DNA from: Lineus longissimus
Taxonomy: Eukaryota > Nemertea > Pilidiophora > Heteronemertea > Lineidae
Direction of reading: 5' to 3'
Length of the DNA: 64,000 bases
NCBI RefSeq assembly: GCF_910592395.1
Contig: NC_088310.1
Coordinates: 13,587,501 to 13,651,500, forward strand
Position 1 is the first letter of the stretch. Each line of letters opens with the position of its first letter. This document shows, one piece after another, positions 59,701 to 62,606 of the stretch. The translations under genes and the position numbers were made by a program. The notes beneath the pieces are model-generated. The model was not told the DNA's origin. It did no database searches and saw only the letters and a program-made list of their open reading frames with translations.

Positions 59701-62606
59701 GACGCCACTAGACCTGTGTGACCTTGAAAAGTAGGTCAAATCAAAAGCCATTACGATAAGTGATGTATTTTGCTGGGAGTATCTTGCATACAACTTTTGT
59801 TGAGAACGGATCATTGATAATAAAGGTATCAAAAGCCTTTGACCACCTGGTGGCCAAATAGAGAATTATATCAGAACAAAATTCAGTGTCAAAGGTCATC
59901 TGACCTAGGAGGGCAAATGTTCATATCCACAGCAGTTAAGAAGTGTGCCACTGTATTGGAAATATTTCATAATACGGACTGATGACAACGATGATGGGCA
60001 CAAAAAGGATGCTAGATAATGCGGTATTTTATAGACTCCTGTATAGTAAGTTAATATGGTCTGTCCACAGTAAGCTTTAGCCTTACCATAATCCTCATTT
60101 ACATCATCATTGATAAAGCTGTCCATCTCACTGTAACATGATTCCTCCTCCTCTCGCACCTGTGAGAAGACATCCATCTCAACGTTTCGTTTATAATGAA
60201 GCTTGAAGCGACCTAGGTCACCAGAAAAGTCTGTATTCGTTGTGGAGCGGATGTACATTGCTTGTGAATCAAATGAATCTATAAAGAGAAGTTGTCTCAT
60301 AATTATCAAGAGAGAATCTATAACTTGATATCAATACACAATTACTAGACAATTACTAATTAACCTGCCTCAAATGAATCTTACCTCCAGTCCTACAGTT
60401 TTAATCTACTTTAAATTTCACTTTGATCACAACAGCCAGAAAAGAACCGAGATGACAGCATACAGCCAGGTCCACAAGTAAGTATCAGTTTTGGCACCTT
60501 AGGAACCAGCCAGAAACTGATAATCGCTTTGTGTATTGCACGAATATACCAATCTATAGCCACGATGACCAACCTAGGTTTTGCAGCACCGGAACCAAAA
60601 TAAATTACATTACTGGCATAGGTAATTTAGAGTACTGACTGACGATCATTGACCAAACCAAACGGGACGATCCAAACCGAGGATGATAGCAACCAACACG
60701 AGCCGGGAAAAAGATGATGGGCCAGGTCACCAATGACGCGACGCGATGCCGGGGGGCAGGCCAAAATTTATTTCATTCAAACATAGGGATATTTTGGCCT
60801 ACATTGTACCTTAGTGATTAGCAGCAGTTAATTAAACAACCCGGAAGATAATAATCCAAAGCTCCCAACAACATTCAGGCATATGAGTGGAACTGAGTGG
60901 CACAGCCCGAACTTTTTTGAATGGTATGTTGTCGGGGGTCCTTTTGCCCGGAAATTGCACCTCTCCTGGCATCTAATTTTTTATTAGATGCCCGGAGGTG
61001 CAATTTCCCGGCATGTGAGGGGAGATTTGATCATTCCAACCTAATGAATTTTATTTTCTTTTTTTACAGGATAAAGATTCTAAAATGATTCAAAAAGCGG
61101 CCCTTCCCAAACTTTCCCTCTCAAAGTTTTCCCTTGGAAATGGCACTCAATGTCTTCCTCCAGCCAAGCCCATCTTAATCTTTAATGATCCTCAAAATTA
61201 AAAGGCACCTTGAATATCAAAAGATAAGACACACGTAGCACACGTACCATTGTTTTTTGCACAAATTCCATACACTGCGCATGCACAGAAACACCGAAGC
61301 CTGACAGAATTTGTCCAAGCAATTCTGCTATGCCAAATATGGTCATCGTACACTATGCATTCATTCATGAACTCAAGCGACTCAAGCGAGTAAATAACCG
61401 ACCAATCAACTCGATGAGCGGGAATACATTGACGGGTTCCGAGCATAAATTATTGATTTTTCTGAGTGCGATGTGACTCCTGCGCTGCGGCAGACTCAGC
61501 AGTTACAGTCCGGAACGCATGAGCCAGGAGGTGGTAGCCATACTGGATATTGATTCGTGCCCAAAATCGATCGGGCACCTCTCCAACCCTTGCCTATCAA
61601 TCATCATGATACAGAAAATTTCAAGCCCATGAGACAACTCGTTCAGATATGACATTGGTTGTCTTATTTAGCAGTTACAGTCCGGAATGCATGAGCCAGG
61701 AGCTGGTAGCCATACTTGATATTGATTCGTGCCCAAAATCGATCGGGCACCTCTACAACCCTATCAATCATCATGACACAGAAAATTTCAAGCCCATGAG
61801 ACTACTCGTTCAGATATGACATTGGTTGTCTTATTCAGCAGTTACAGTCCGGAATGCATGAGCCAGGAGCTGGTAGCCATACTTGATATTGATTCGTGCC
61901 CAAAATCGATCGGGCACCTCTCCAACCCTATCAATCATCATGATACAGAAAATTTCAAGCCAATGAGACAACTCGTTCAGCAGTTACAGTCCAGGATATA
62001 AAATCTAAAATGGCCACCTGGCAGCTATCTTTCATATTGGATCAGGCCCAAAATCAATAGGTGACATCCCCCACCCCCTCAGTCACAGAAAATTCAAGCA
62101 CATCAGGCATCTCGTTTGGCAGTCATAATCTGGAATGTGAAATCCAAGCTTGCCGCCTGGTGGCCATACCAGATAGGGAACGTCTGTTTACCCATCATTT
62201 GGTTTGGCTCATTATCATCAATGCAACTTGGGGACCGAGCAGTGCCACTATCGGTGCTGAGACCAACCAGGCTGCTGGGCTGCTGGGCAAGTTTTTTGGT
62301 GGAATTATTTGTGGTCATCAATAAGAGAGTAAAAAGGATTTAAAGAAAGGAAAACTGACCTTGACCAACTGACTGTGTCAGGAGAGTGTTGTCATTGACA
62401 AAGCTTGCATCATAATGATCCAGATCATCTTCATCTTCATCCCCAGAATCTACAAACCCAACTGACAAGTCAGCCTCAACTTCAATAAATGGTGTTGCAG
62501 CAGATTGACCTCTTTTTCGTTTGAACCTCTCCCGAGTCGTGGCCAGTGATGTAGCCACATCTTTCCTTGACTTCACCTTGACTACCAAATCCTCATCACT
62601 TGATGA
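12983..62606 (-). CDS. FANCM: FANCM ortholog, partial gene (7 internal/C-terminal exons)
   Basis: FANCM is the Fanconi anaemia DNA translocase that anchors the FA core complex and the BLM complex at stalled forks; its C-terminal ERCC4-(HhH)2 region pairs with FAAP24. Seven minus-strand exons are seen, in coding order 62606-62360, 60278-60087, 57595-56670, 54634-54451, 30365-30233, 24511-24432 and 13092-12983. They total 1872 nt (624 codons). All introns are GT-AG and phases join as 0, 1+2, 1+2, 0, 1+2, 2+1, 1+2 with no stop. The joined product runs colinearly with the C-terminal third of vertebrate FANCM: acidic patch, a D-V-F-S-Q motif, a disordered stretch, then the ERCC4-like domain. The N-terminal helicase exons must lie right of the window and the HhH exons left of 12983. 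No competing family explains the order of motifs. Confidence 0.95.
13584..15058 (+). mobile_element. HINE/Pearl-like repeat, diverged subfamily
   Basis: Head AATGAAATGCCCTGGGGACA-TTGTGCTCACC. Internal units are of a variant type with GACGAAACGTGCCACC and the TGACCTCTGTGACCTT core (near 14147 and 14680). A GACGGACGGACGGACAGAC-rich segment and the tail AGCTCACCAGAGTGAGCTAAAAA follow. The tail retains the small hairpin. Confidence 0.75.
15105..15190 (+). repeat. Tandem duplication of about 57 bp
   Basis: Two copies of AATCCCC-TGTAGTCCAACCAACCCGGTA following AAATTATT.AAAT. Confidence 0.7.
15344..15665. mobile_element. TA-flanked MITE (CTCTAAAA ends)
   Basis: 322 bp with about 40-bp inverted ends, CTCTAAAATCTTGAATACAA and GGAATGAGGC inward, closing with the complement, flanked by TA (15342-15343; 15666-15667). 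No coding capacity. Confidence 0.8.
15830..16775 (-). pseudogene. Penelope-like retroelement relic (RT plus C-terminal remnant)
   Basis: On the minus strand, frames at 16772-16296 and 16283-16059 encode a reverse transcriptase related to Penelope-like elements. The catalytic motif RYVDDTFVI is intact, followed by F-N-H-I-N-S-L-D-E-N-I-K-F, then VHRKPTHTDQYLEFD-HHP and H-K-L-G-V-V-R-T-L, all standard for the family. The usual FLD-type strand between these frames is broken by a frameshift near 16290. Downstream, DKYIGE and, in another frame, PSLNRHGG resemble the GIY-YIG endonuclease region and the family's C-terminus, but most of the endonuclease is deleted. The start of the RT is missing. It sits in sense with FANCM inside an intron. 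Confidence 0.85.
16776..17578. other. FANCM intron, unrecognised
   Basis: No exon or repeat identified. Confidence 0.4.
17579..17754. mobile_element. MITE with CAGTAGAACCTCTC ends
   Basis: 176 bp from CAGTAGAACCTCTCTATTAA to a right end GTTCCACTG, rich in internal TAGAGAGGT repeats. A left-end fragment of the same family lies at 8671-8722. The end type resembles pogo/Tc1-like elements, but flanking duplication is unclear. Confidence 0.65.
17755..18200. other. FANCM intron, unrecognised
   Basis: No exon or repeat identified. Confidence 0.4.
18201..19214 (+). mobile_element. Tandem-core element with GGGGGCATAATAA tail (family 3)
   Basis: Begins CTAGACATAACGCGATCGAG with ATGCCCCCGC soon after; ends ATGCCCCC-ATCTCGACTTCGTTGAGC-GGGGGCATAATAA, a terminal hairpin. 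The core is about six tandem units of roughly 165 bp, each with the palindrome GGCCGCCTGGCGGCC, TCGGGCCCAAAAT and ACCTCCCCTACACTAG. Layout matches families 1 and 2 (subterminal inverted repeats, tandem core, terminal hairpin). A truncated copy is at 53545-53914. Confidence 0.75.
19215..20386. other. FANCM intron, unrecognised
   Basis: No exon or repeat identified. The right edge (TAGTATTT at 20379-20386) is a direct repeat flanking the next MITE. Confidence 0.4.
20387..20806. mobile_element. TIR element with 8-bp flanking repeat
   Basis: Imperfect inverted arms of about 75 bp (GCGGTTACAGACAGGTCG; CATCATTGTATTTACGCATG; TGTTTACATCCG), flanked by TAGTATTT (20379-20386; 20807-20814). An 8-bp duplication fits a hAT-type MITE. 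Confidence 0.65.
20807..21333. other. Intronic interval with a diverged duplication
   Basis: Two related stretches (about 20865-20935 and 21065-21140) share TCGAAATA-TC, TTTTGCGATAGTCCAT and GAATTGGGTTT. No gene. Confidence 0.5.
21334..23279 (+). mobile_element. Repeat family 2 (GGCCCAAGGGCC head), copy 1
   Basis: Starts CAAGAGGCCCAAGGGCCTGG then CGCTAAGCTGGATGA; ends GCTGACTTTGTCAGCTGAGC-TAAAAA. Head GCTCAGCTGA (mutated here) and tail TCAGCTGAGC are inverted subterminal repeats, and both ends carry small palindromes, the same plan as family 1. Copy 2 (30845-32944) is closely similar throughout. A 389-bp MITE (22661-23049) is present here and absent from copy 2. Confidence 0.8.
22661..23049. 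mobile_element. TAA-flanked MITE inside family-2 copy 1
   Basis: Ends AGGTCTGTGTCCAC and GTGGACACGGGCCT, rich in GCGTTATTACGC-type sequence, flanked by TAA (22658-22660; 23050-23052). Copy 2 has the unoccupied GTATAAAGGAATG at about 32712. A 3-bp TWA target suggests PIF/Harbinger. Confidence 0.8.
23280..24431. other. FANCM intron between exons f and g (part)
   Basis: A family-1 core fragment lies at 24000-24060 (CCTCTGTGACCTCGAAAAAC then AGGTCAAATAAAA). Otherwise no recognisable feature. Confidence 0.5.
24432..24511 (-). CDS. FANCM: FANCM exon f: ERCC4-like domain, short exon
   Basis: This 80-nt exon has one base (T), 26 codons and one G. The acceptor is tttctacag and the donor CAGG|gtaagt. 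It gives F-R-S-K-YVENMLASLSQSHIKVLYSDSQ. This matches the FANCM segment in which a helix (S-L-L-x-x-L) precedes a buried strand (I-K/R-V-L-Y/F-S) and a Q-E-E-T turn. The E-E of that turn is built across the next junction. The small size and clean phase make a chance match very unlikely. Confidence 0.95.
24694..27310 (+). mobile_element. HINE/Pearl-like repeat with expanded tandem core
   Basis: Head AATGAAATGGTCCAGGGACC-ATGTGCTCACC at 24694. First come units containing AAGATGGCGGCCTGGCGGCC, then a family-1 core at 25372, then a long array of about 155-bp units (25660-27250), ending in ACAGACGGACCGACGGCCAGACGG. No clear GGTGAGC tail before the next element. Confidence 0.75.
25660..27250 (+). 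repeat. Tandem array, about 11 units of about 155 bp
   Basis: Each unit contains GAACTCGTTCAGAATGTAGA, GAGGTCACAA, TTTTACAACAAAATGGCCGC, a GCCAGTCGGCCATCTT palindrome, GAAATCAGCCATTATCGAAC and TTGATATTCACCCGATACAC. Unit similarity rises toward the right end. Confidence 0.9.
27350..28634 (+). mobile_element. HINE/Pearl-like repeat (family 1), head lost
   Basis: Four internal units (cores near 27675, 27977 and 28278), a short GACGACG tract and the tail ACTCACCTAGACTGTGAGCC-AAAA. It abuts the next element's head directly at 28635. Confidence 0.8.
28635..29776 (+). mobile_element. HINE/Pearl-like repeat (family 1), complete, uninterrupted sibling of 1676-4197
   Basis: Complete layout: head TGAAATGGCCAGGGCCATTG-TGCTCACC, three TGACCTCTGTGACCTTGA cores (28778, 29088, 29390), (GAC)n at 29661-29727, terminal hairpin AGCTCACCTCT/AGAGGTGAGCT, AAAAA. 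Near-identity to the copy 25 kb to the left implies recent activity, duplication or conversion. Confidence 0.85.
29777..30232. other. FANCM intron after exon e
   Basis: No feature recognised. The exon e donor gtaagt is at 30227-30232 on the minus strand. Confidence 0.4.
30233..30365 (-). CDS. FANCM: FANCM exon e: ERCC4-like domain, middle
   Basis: This 133-nt exon lies 24 kb downstream of exon d. It has two bases (finishing GAT), 43 codons and two bases (TT). The acceptor is cctttgcag and the donor TT|gtaagt. The peptide LVNGAKKSKLVDRL followed by YMCDLYDRPVLIIEKDRIKPG matches the FANCM/XPF pattern of helix, Y/F-E-R-P-x-x-I-I/V-E, and a charged loop. The strand VLIIEKDR holds the K next to the acidic residue as in XPF-family proteins. 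Its phase fits both neighbours exactly. Confidence 0.95.
30366..30844. other. FANCM intron before exon e
   Basis: A polypyrimidine tract and cag acceptor for exon e lie just right of 30365 (minus strand). A G-rich segment is at about 30630-30655. Nothing else. Confidence 0.5.
30845..32944 (+). mobile_element. Repeat family 2, copy 2, split by a solo LTR
   Basis: Head CAAGAGCCCCAAGGGCCTGG-CGCTCAGCTGGATGA; tail GCTGACTTTGTCAGCTGAGC-TAAAA. It aligns with 21334-23279 apart from a solo LTR (31085-31829), absence of the 389-bp MITE, and a roughly 200-bp deletion near 32400. Confidence 0.8.
31085..31829 (+). mobile_element. Solo LTR
   Basis: 745 bp starting TGTAACGGTTGTG and ending GCTGCCACA (TG...CA), flanked by the 5-bp repeat GTAGC (31080-31084; 31830-31834). 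Copy 1 of family 2 carries the empty site (ATCGGTAGCTTTACAG at about 21566). An AATAAA signal sits near the right end. Strand is set by TG-CA polarity and AATAAA. No internal region remains, so it arose by LTR-LTR recombination. Confidence 0.85.
32945..33463. other. Intronic interval, possible TTAA-flanked element
   Basis: TTAA occurs at 33076-33079 and 33401-33404 around a 321-bp segment starting AGTGATACTATGATG and ending TTTGGCACCCT. The terminal similarity is weak, so it is noted, not claimed. Confidence 0.35.
33468..34553 (+). mobile_element. Composite MITE structure 1: A'-B-A
   Basis: A' is a 94-bp internally deleted copy of MITE A (33468-33561). B is a 550-bp segment (33562-34111) starting CATTTACACTACATTTTGGG and ending CTTCATT. 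The full A copy is 34112-34553. The outer ends are A's GAGACAAGACCAC and GTGGTCTTGTCTC. The whole block is flanked by TTGT (33464-33467; 34554-34557), while the inner A/B junctions carry CATT. Reading: the terminal A ends acted together as one transposon. Confidence 0.8.
34614..36594 (+). mobile_element. Composite MITE structure 2: A-B-B-A
   Basis: A 34614-35055 (442 bp), B 35056-35605, B 35602-36150 (sharing one CATT at the B-B junction), A 36151-36594 with a mutated right end (GTGGTTTTGTCTT). The block is flanked by AGGT (34610-34613; 36595-36598). Inner A/B borders carry CATT, and the B-B junction shows CATT once, the unoccupied state for A in B. Confidence 0.8.
36599..37913 (+). mobile_element. 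LTR retrotransposon 5' remnant (LTR, PBS, gag-like start)
   Basis: AATAAA near 37039 and a U5-like end GGGTCCGTGACA (to 37124) are followed by TGGCGACCTTCCCAGGA (37127-37143), placed and shaped as a tRNA primer-binding site. About 700 bp on, a frame reads DKDDLNKLLEAGRELGY, like the first helix of Gypsy-type Gag, before being cut by the TIR element at 37914. The LTR start is not defined and no 3' LTR is seen. Confidence 0.45.
37914..38985. mobile_element. TIR element with CATTACCAGCAAT ends
   Basis: Terminal repeats CATTACCAGCAATCCCCAAC and the complement of GTTGGGAATTGCTGGTAATG. No clear flanking duplication and no transposase frame. It shares CATTACCAGC termini with 55661-56420. Confidence 0.6.
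38986..40436. other. FANCM intron, unrecognised
   Basis: No exon or repeat identified; a C-run at about 39985. A 126-residue open frame on the minus strand at 39650-39270 shows no domain. Confidence 0.4.
40437..40689 (-). pseudogene. DIRS tyrosine recombinase, N-terminal stub
   Basis: A frame reads GFSEDVIRKFAQPQRQSTLA then SYDSKWDVFRDWCREHGVSP and NFLDFL, the SAM-like core-binding start of DIRS/Ngaro-type recombinases. Family similarity stops near 40500 and the frame ends at about 40437. The catalytic R-H-R-Y part is missing. Confidence 0.8.
40690..41759 (-). pseudogene. DIRS RT-thumb/RNase H/connection remnant
   Basis: Residues SARQFLSLLGLLNSG and RLYMRPLQL are the segment after the RT palm. 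RNase H follows with LFTDASHYGWGGHL (about 41430-41390) and INILEMQAV. In a shifted frame come HIPGKRNILADALSRAD (near 41150) and VDLFATQLNKRL. In a third frame come WDGLNAYAFPPTPLL and IALSWPNQAWFPVLLELL. The YxDD-bearing palm is absent: gag C-terminus joins the thumb at about 41755. Confidence 0.85.
41760..43825 (-). pseudogene. DIRS gag-like region (broken)
   Basis: Several minus-strand frames (43825-43199, 42770-42471, 42295-41760) hold a Pro/Ser/Gly-rich start with a KKLKKS basic patch, then a helical part including EAQAVLSYADLSL and QAANAVLKSLGL that matches the conserved helical block of DIRS ORF1. A G20 run near 43150 and frame breaks show decay. Confidence 0.7.
43970..45502 (+). mobile_element. 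Repeat family 2, copy 3 (truncated), carrying a MULE-like insertion
   Basis: Head AAGAGGCCCAAGGGCCTGGC-GCTCAGCTGGATGA, colinear with 21334 onward until GGGAACCAATCTAT at 45502. Then unrelated sequence until a short patch matching its interior reappears at 46438-46510. The 943-bp element 44167-45109 is inserted. Confidence 0.75.
44167..45109. mobile_element. MULE-like TIR element with 9-bp duplication
   Basis: Perfect terminal repeats of about 26 bp, CAAGGAGGATACCGCGGTGA followed by CGTCAC, flanked by TATTACAGG (44158-44166; 45110-45118). Copy 1 of family 2 has the single-copy site at about 21525. A 9-bp duplication is the mark of Mutator-like elements. No transposase frame. Each TIR contains TGACGTCA, a CRE-type palindrome. 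Confidence 0.9.
45503..46805. other. FANCM intron, mostly unrecognised
   Basis: Contains the family-2 patch at 46438-46510 (ATGGGAGTAACATTATTGTG); nothing else recognised. Confidence 0.45.
46806..47062 (+). repeat. Dispersed repeat R, copy 1
   Basis: Shares AATGAGGTTGT.GCTTCAATTTCGC, CATTCGAAGGTTGTTTT and ACATTTCCGTAAAGG with 49775-49995 and, partly, 49085-49235. A family-2 head begins right after GTAGAAAT. Confidence 0.7.
47063..47560 (+). mobile_element. Family-2 head with a different core (97-bp tandem units)
   Basis: Head AACAAGAGGCCCAAGGGCCT-GGCGCTCAGCTGAAATG, then about four to five units of roughly 97 bp (47160-47545) containing TACCCGTCTTTAAGTAGGTC-AGTAGGTCATG and CATTTTGACTCTTCATTACC. 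No tail is found nearby. The core is unrelated to other family-2 copies, showing that ends are shared between different cores. Confidence 0.7.
47560..47790 (+). repeat. Tandem repeat (TGACTTGATTGTGACAATG units)
   Basis: Two to three partial units of TCTTTTATCTTGCTGTGACA then CTATTCACTACTATTCAATC. Confidence 0.75.
47877..48073. mobile_element. TTAA-flanked MITE
   Basis: 197 bp with ends AGGGAGACTATAG and CTATAGTGTCCCT, flanked by TTAA (47873-47876; 48074-48077). Fits piggyBac/Kolobok-type target choice. Confidence 0.8.
48078..49084. other. FANCM intron, unrecognised
   Basis: Holds a CCCGCGCGCGGG palindrome near 48522; no exon or repeat identified. Confidence 0.4.
49085..49235 (+). repeat. 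Dispersed repeat R, diverged copy
   Basis: ATGAGATCGTCGCTTCAATA, AATTCGAAGGTTGTTTTTAC and GATCTTTTC match R copies at 46806 and 49775. Confidence 0.6.
49236..49774. other. FANCM intron, unrecognised
   Basis: No exon or repeat identified. Confidence 0.4.
49775..49995 (+). repeat. Dispersed repeat R, copy 2
   Basis: Closely similar to 46806-47062 and again ending at CTGTAGAAAT, where a family-2-related segment begins. The same target end for two different insertions suggests a shared ancestral junction. Confidence 0.7.
49996..51145 (+). repeat. Tandem pair (about 575 bp each) ending in the family-2 tail
   Basis: Two direct copies (49996-50570, 50571-51145), each starting AAAGGTCACC-CCATTTTCTTGATG and ending in a family-2 tail (GCTGACTTTGTCAGCTGAGC-TAAAAA in the first; CCAGCTGAGCTAAAAA in the second). 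Each includes TTTGCCCCCTGGGGAGCTGA and a GATGGAAGGA tract. Similarity is high but both are diverged. Confidence 0.8.
51146..51469. other. FANCM intron, unrecognised
   Basis: No exon or repeat identified. Confidence 0.4.
51496..51667. mobile_element. TTA-flanked MITE
   Basis: 172 bp with inverted ends of about 33 bp (GGCCGAAGTTACATAGACCT inward), flanked by TTA (51493-51495; 51668-51670). Sibling units read TGTCACCTAGGGTACAC without it (for example at about 52073). Fits PIF/Harbinger. Confidence 0.85.
52864..53484 (+). repeat. 313-bp tandem duplication
   Basis: Two nearly identical units beginning CGTCACTTTACACGAACTTT. The first has one extra dinucleotide in its AT tract; both end in AACTTGGCAG. 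Confidence 0.9.
53545..53914 (+). mobile_element. Family-3 element, truncated copy
   Basis: Two core units (GCGGCCTGGCGACCATGTTG; TCGGGCCCAAGATC) and the terminal hairpin ATGCCCCC...GGGGGCATAATAA, as at 18201-19214. Confidence 0.75.
53915..54450. other. FANCM intron next to exon d
   Basis: A roughly 25-bp theme (TTTCCT.A...GGAAAT) recurs loosely at 53935-54050. The exon d donor is at 54446-54450. No other feature. Confidence 0.4.
54451..54634 (-). CDS. FANCM: FANCM exon d: first half of ERCC4/XPF-like nuclease fold
   Basis: The exon has 61 codons plus one G; the acceptor is atttcag and the donor CTG|gtaagtgg. It encodes LVILIDSRELSGAQEL, a helix, VFVCQLLGCNYAVSNRM, and GVERKVIS; the split codon supplies the following Asp. 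In XPF/Hef nucleases the catalytic signature is V-D-S-R-E, then G-D-Y, then E-R-K-x3-D. Here DSRE (codons at 54581-54592) and ERK-x3-D are kept, but the GD aspartate is Asn (AAC at 54497-54499). As I recall it, human FANCM has lost DSRE and has ERR instead of ERK, so this copy looks closer to the ancestral nuclease. Activity is doubtful with Asn at that site. Confidence 0.95.
54635..55660. other. FANCM intron c-d (right of exon d)
   Basis: Exon d acceptor (atttcag, minus strand) at 54635 onward. Nothing else recognised. Confidence 0.45.
55661..56420. mobile_element. TIR element with CATTACCAGCTAT ends
   Basis: 760 bp, ends CATTACCAGCTATTGCGGGC and the complement of GCCTGCCATAGCTGGTAATG (18 of 20). 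Same terminal 10 bases as 37914-38985; interiors unrelated by eye. No flanking duplication is clear. Confidence 0.65.
56670..57595 (-). CDS. FANCM: FANCM exon c: long low-complexity linker
   Basis: At 926 nt this is the largest exon seen: two bases plus 308 codons, ending in phase 0 at CAG|gtaaag. The acceptor is gatttttag. An in-frame ATG at 57506 is internal, because the frame is open upstream to the acceptor. The protein is rich in Ser, Thr and Asn. It has a basic start (KGRKRIRF) followed by SSGSDE, resembling the basic-then-SSEEE stretch of vertebrate FANCM. There is one compact hydrophobic/acidic region (HIPDIYLDINTDDDFGG, then GIEELWPSF) that may be a docking motif, and a helical EQLWRQGKLEEF segment. 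No folded domain is visible. The next exon follows after about 2 kb. Confidence 0.9.
57596..58984. other. FANCM intron b-c (part)
   Basis: At about 57690 a lone family-1 head-like sequence (GACATAGTGCTCACC) appears without its body. The rest is AT-rich and unrecognised. Confidence 0.45.
58985..60055 (+). mobile_element. Old family-1 repeat, decayed
   Basis: Diverged units with TTTTGCCCCCTGGTGGCCAAG, cores near 59183 and 59713, and a tail trace TTATAGACTCCTGTATAGTA. A reversed head (GGTGAGCACGTGGTCCCTGG) lies at about 59516. It is the only minus-oriented head I saw. Confidence 0.65.
60087..60278 (-). CDS. FANCM: FANCM exon b: DVFSQ motif region
   Basis: The exon is 192 nt: two bases finishing the split GAT codon, 63 codons, then one G. 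The acceptor is ctttatag and the donor ATG|gtaagg. The peptide includes QAMYIRS, then VEMDVFSQVREEEE and EMDSFINDD. Vertebrate FANCM has the same succession (A-I-Y-M-K-S, then I-F-S-Q-x-x-E-x-E, then E-D-S-F) just after the acidic linker, which fixes exon order and identity. The motif layout suggests a conserved short linear motif in an otherwise disordered segment; its partner is not evident from sequence. Confidence 0.92.
60279..61475. other. FANCM intron a-b (part)
   Basis: Unrecognised apart from the hairpin at 60947-61011. Confidence 0.45.
60947..61011. repeat. Strong short hairpin
   Basis: Arms CCGGAAATTGCACCTC and GAGGTGCAATTTCCCGG pair; inner arms GGCATCTAAT and ATTAGATGCC pair around a T5 loop. 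About 26 paired bases with one small internal bulge. Could be a pre-miRNA-like fold or a tiny palindromic insertion; no conserved mature sequence is recognised. Confidence 0.7.
61476..62170 (+). repeat. Family-3-related tandem repeat, 3 to 4 units
   Basis: Units of about 155-165 bp with GCAGTTACAGTCCGGAATGC, ATGAGCCAGGAG, TTGATTCGTGCCCAAAATCG and ATGAGAC.ACTCGTTCAGA. The third and second units are nearly identical; later ones decay. Confidence 0.85.
62360..62606 (-). CDS. FANCM: FANCM exon a: basic patch plus acidic linker
   Basis: The exon has 82 codons plus one base. The acceptor is ctacag before TCATCAAGT and the donor is G|gtcagt. It starts in phase 0 and leaves one G that completes a GAT codon with the next exon. 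It begins with a Ser/Asp/Glu-rich stretch, has a basic cluster RERFKRKRG that could be a nuclear localisation signal, then PFIEVEADL, a run of Asp/Glu, and FVNDNTLLTQ. The order PFIE-x-EA-L, acidic run, FxND-TxLxQ matches the vertebrate FANCM linker closely. The upstream exon is not in the remaining 1.4 kb of the window. Confidence 0.9.
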
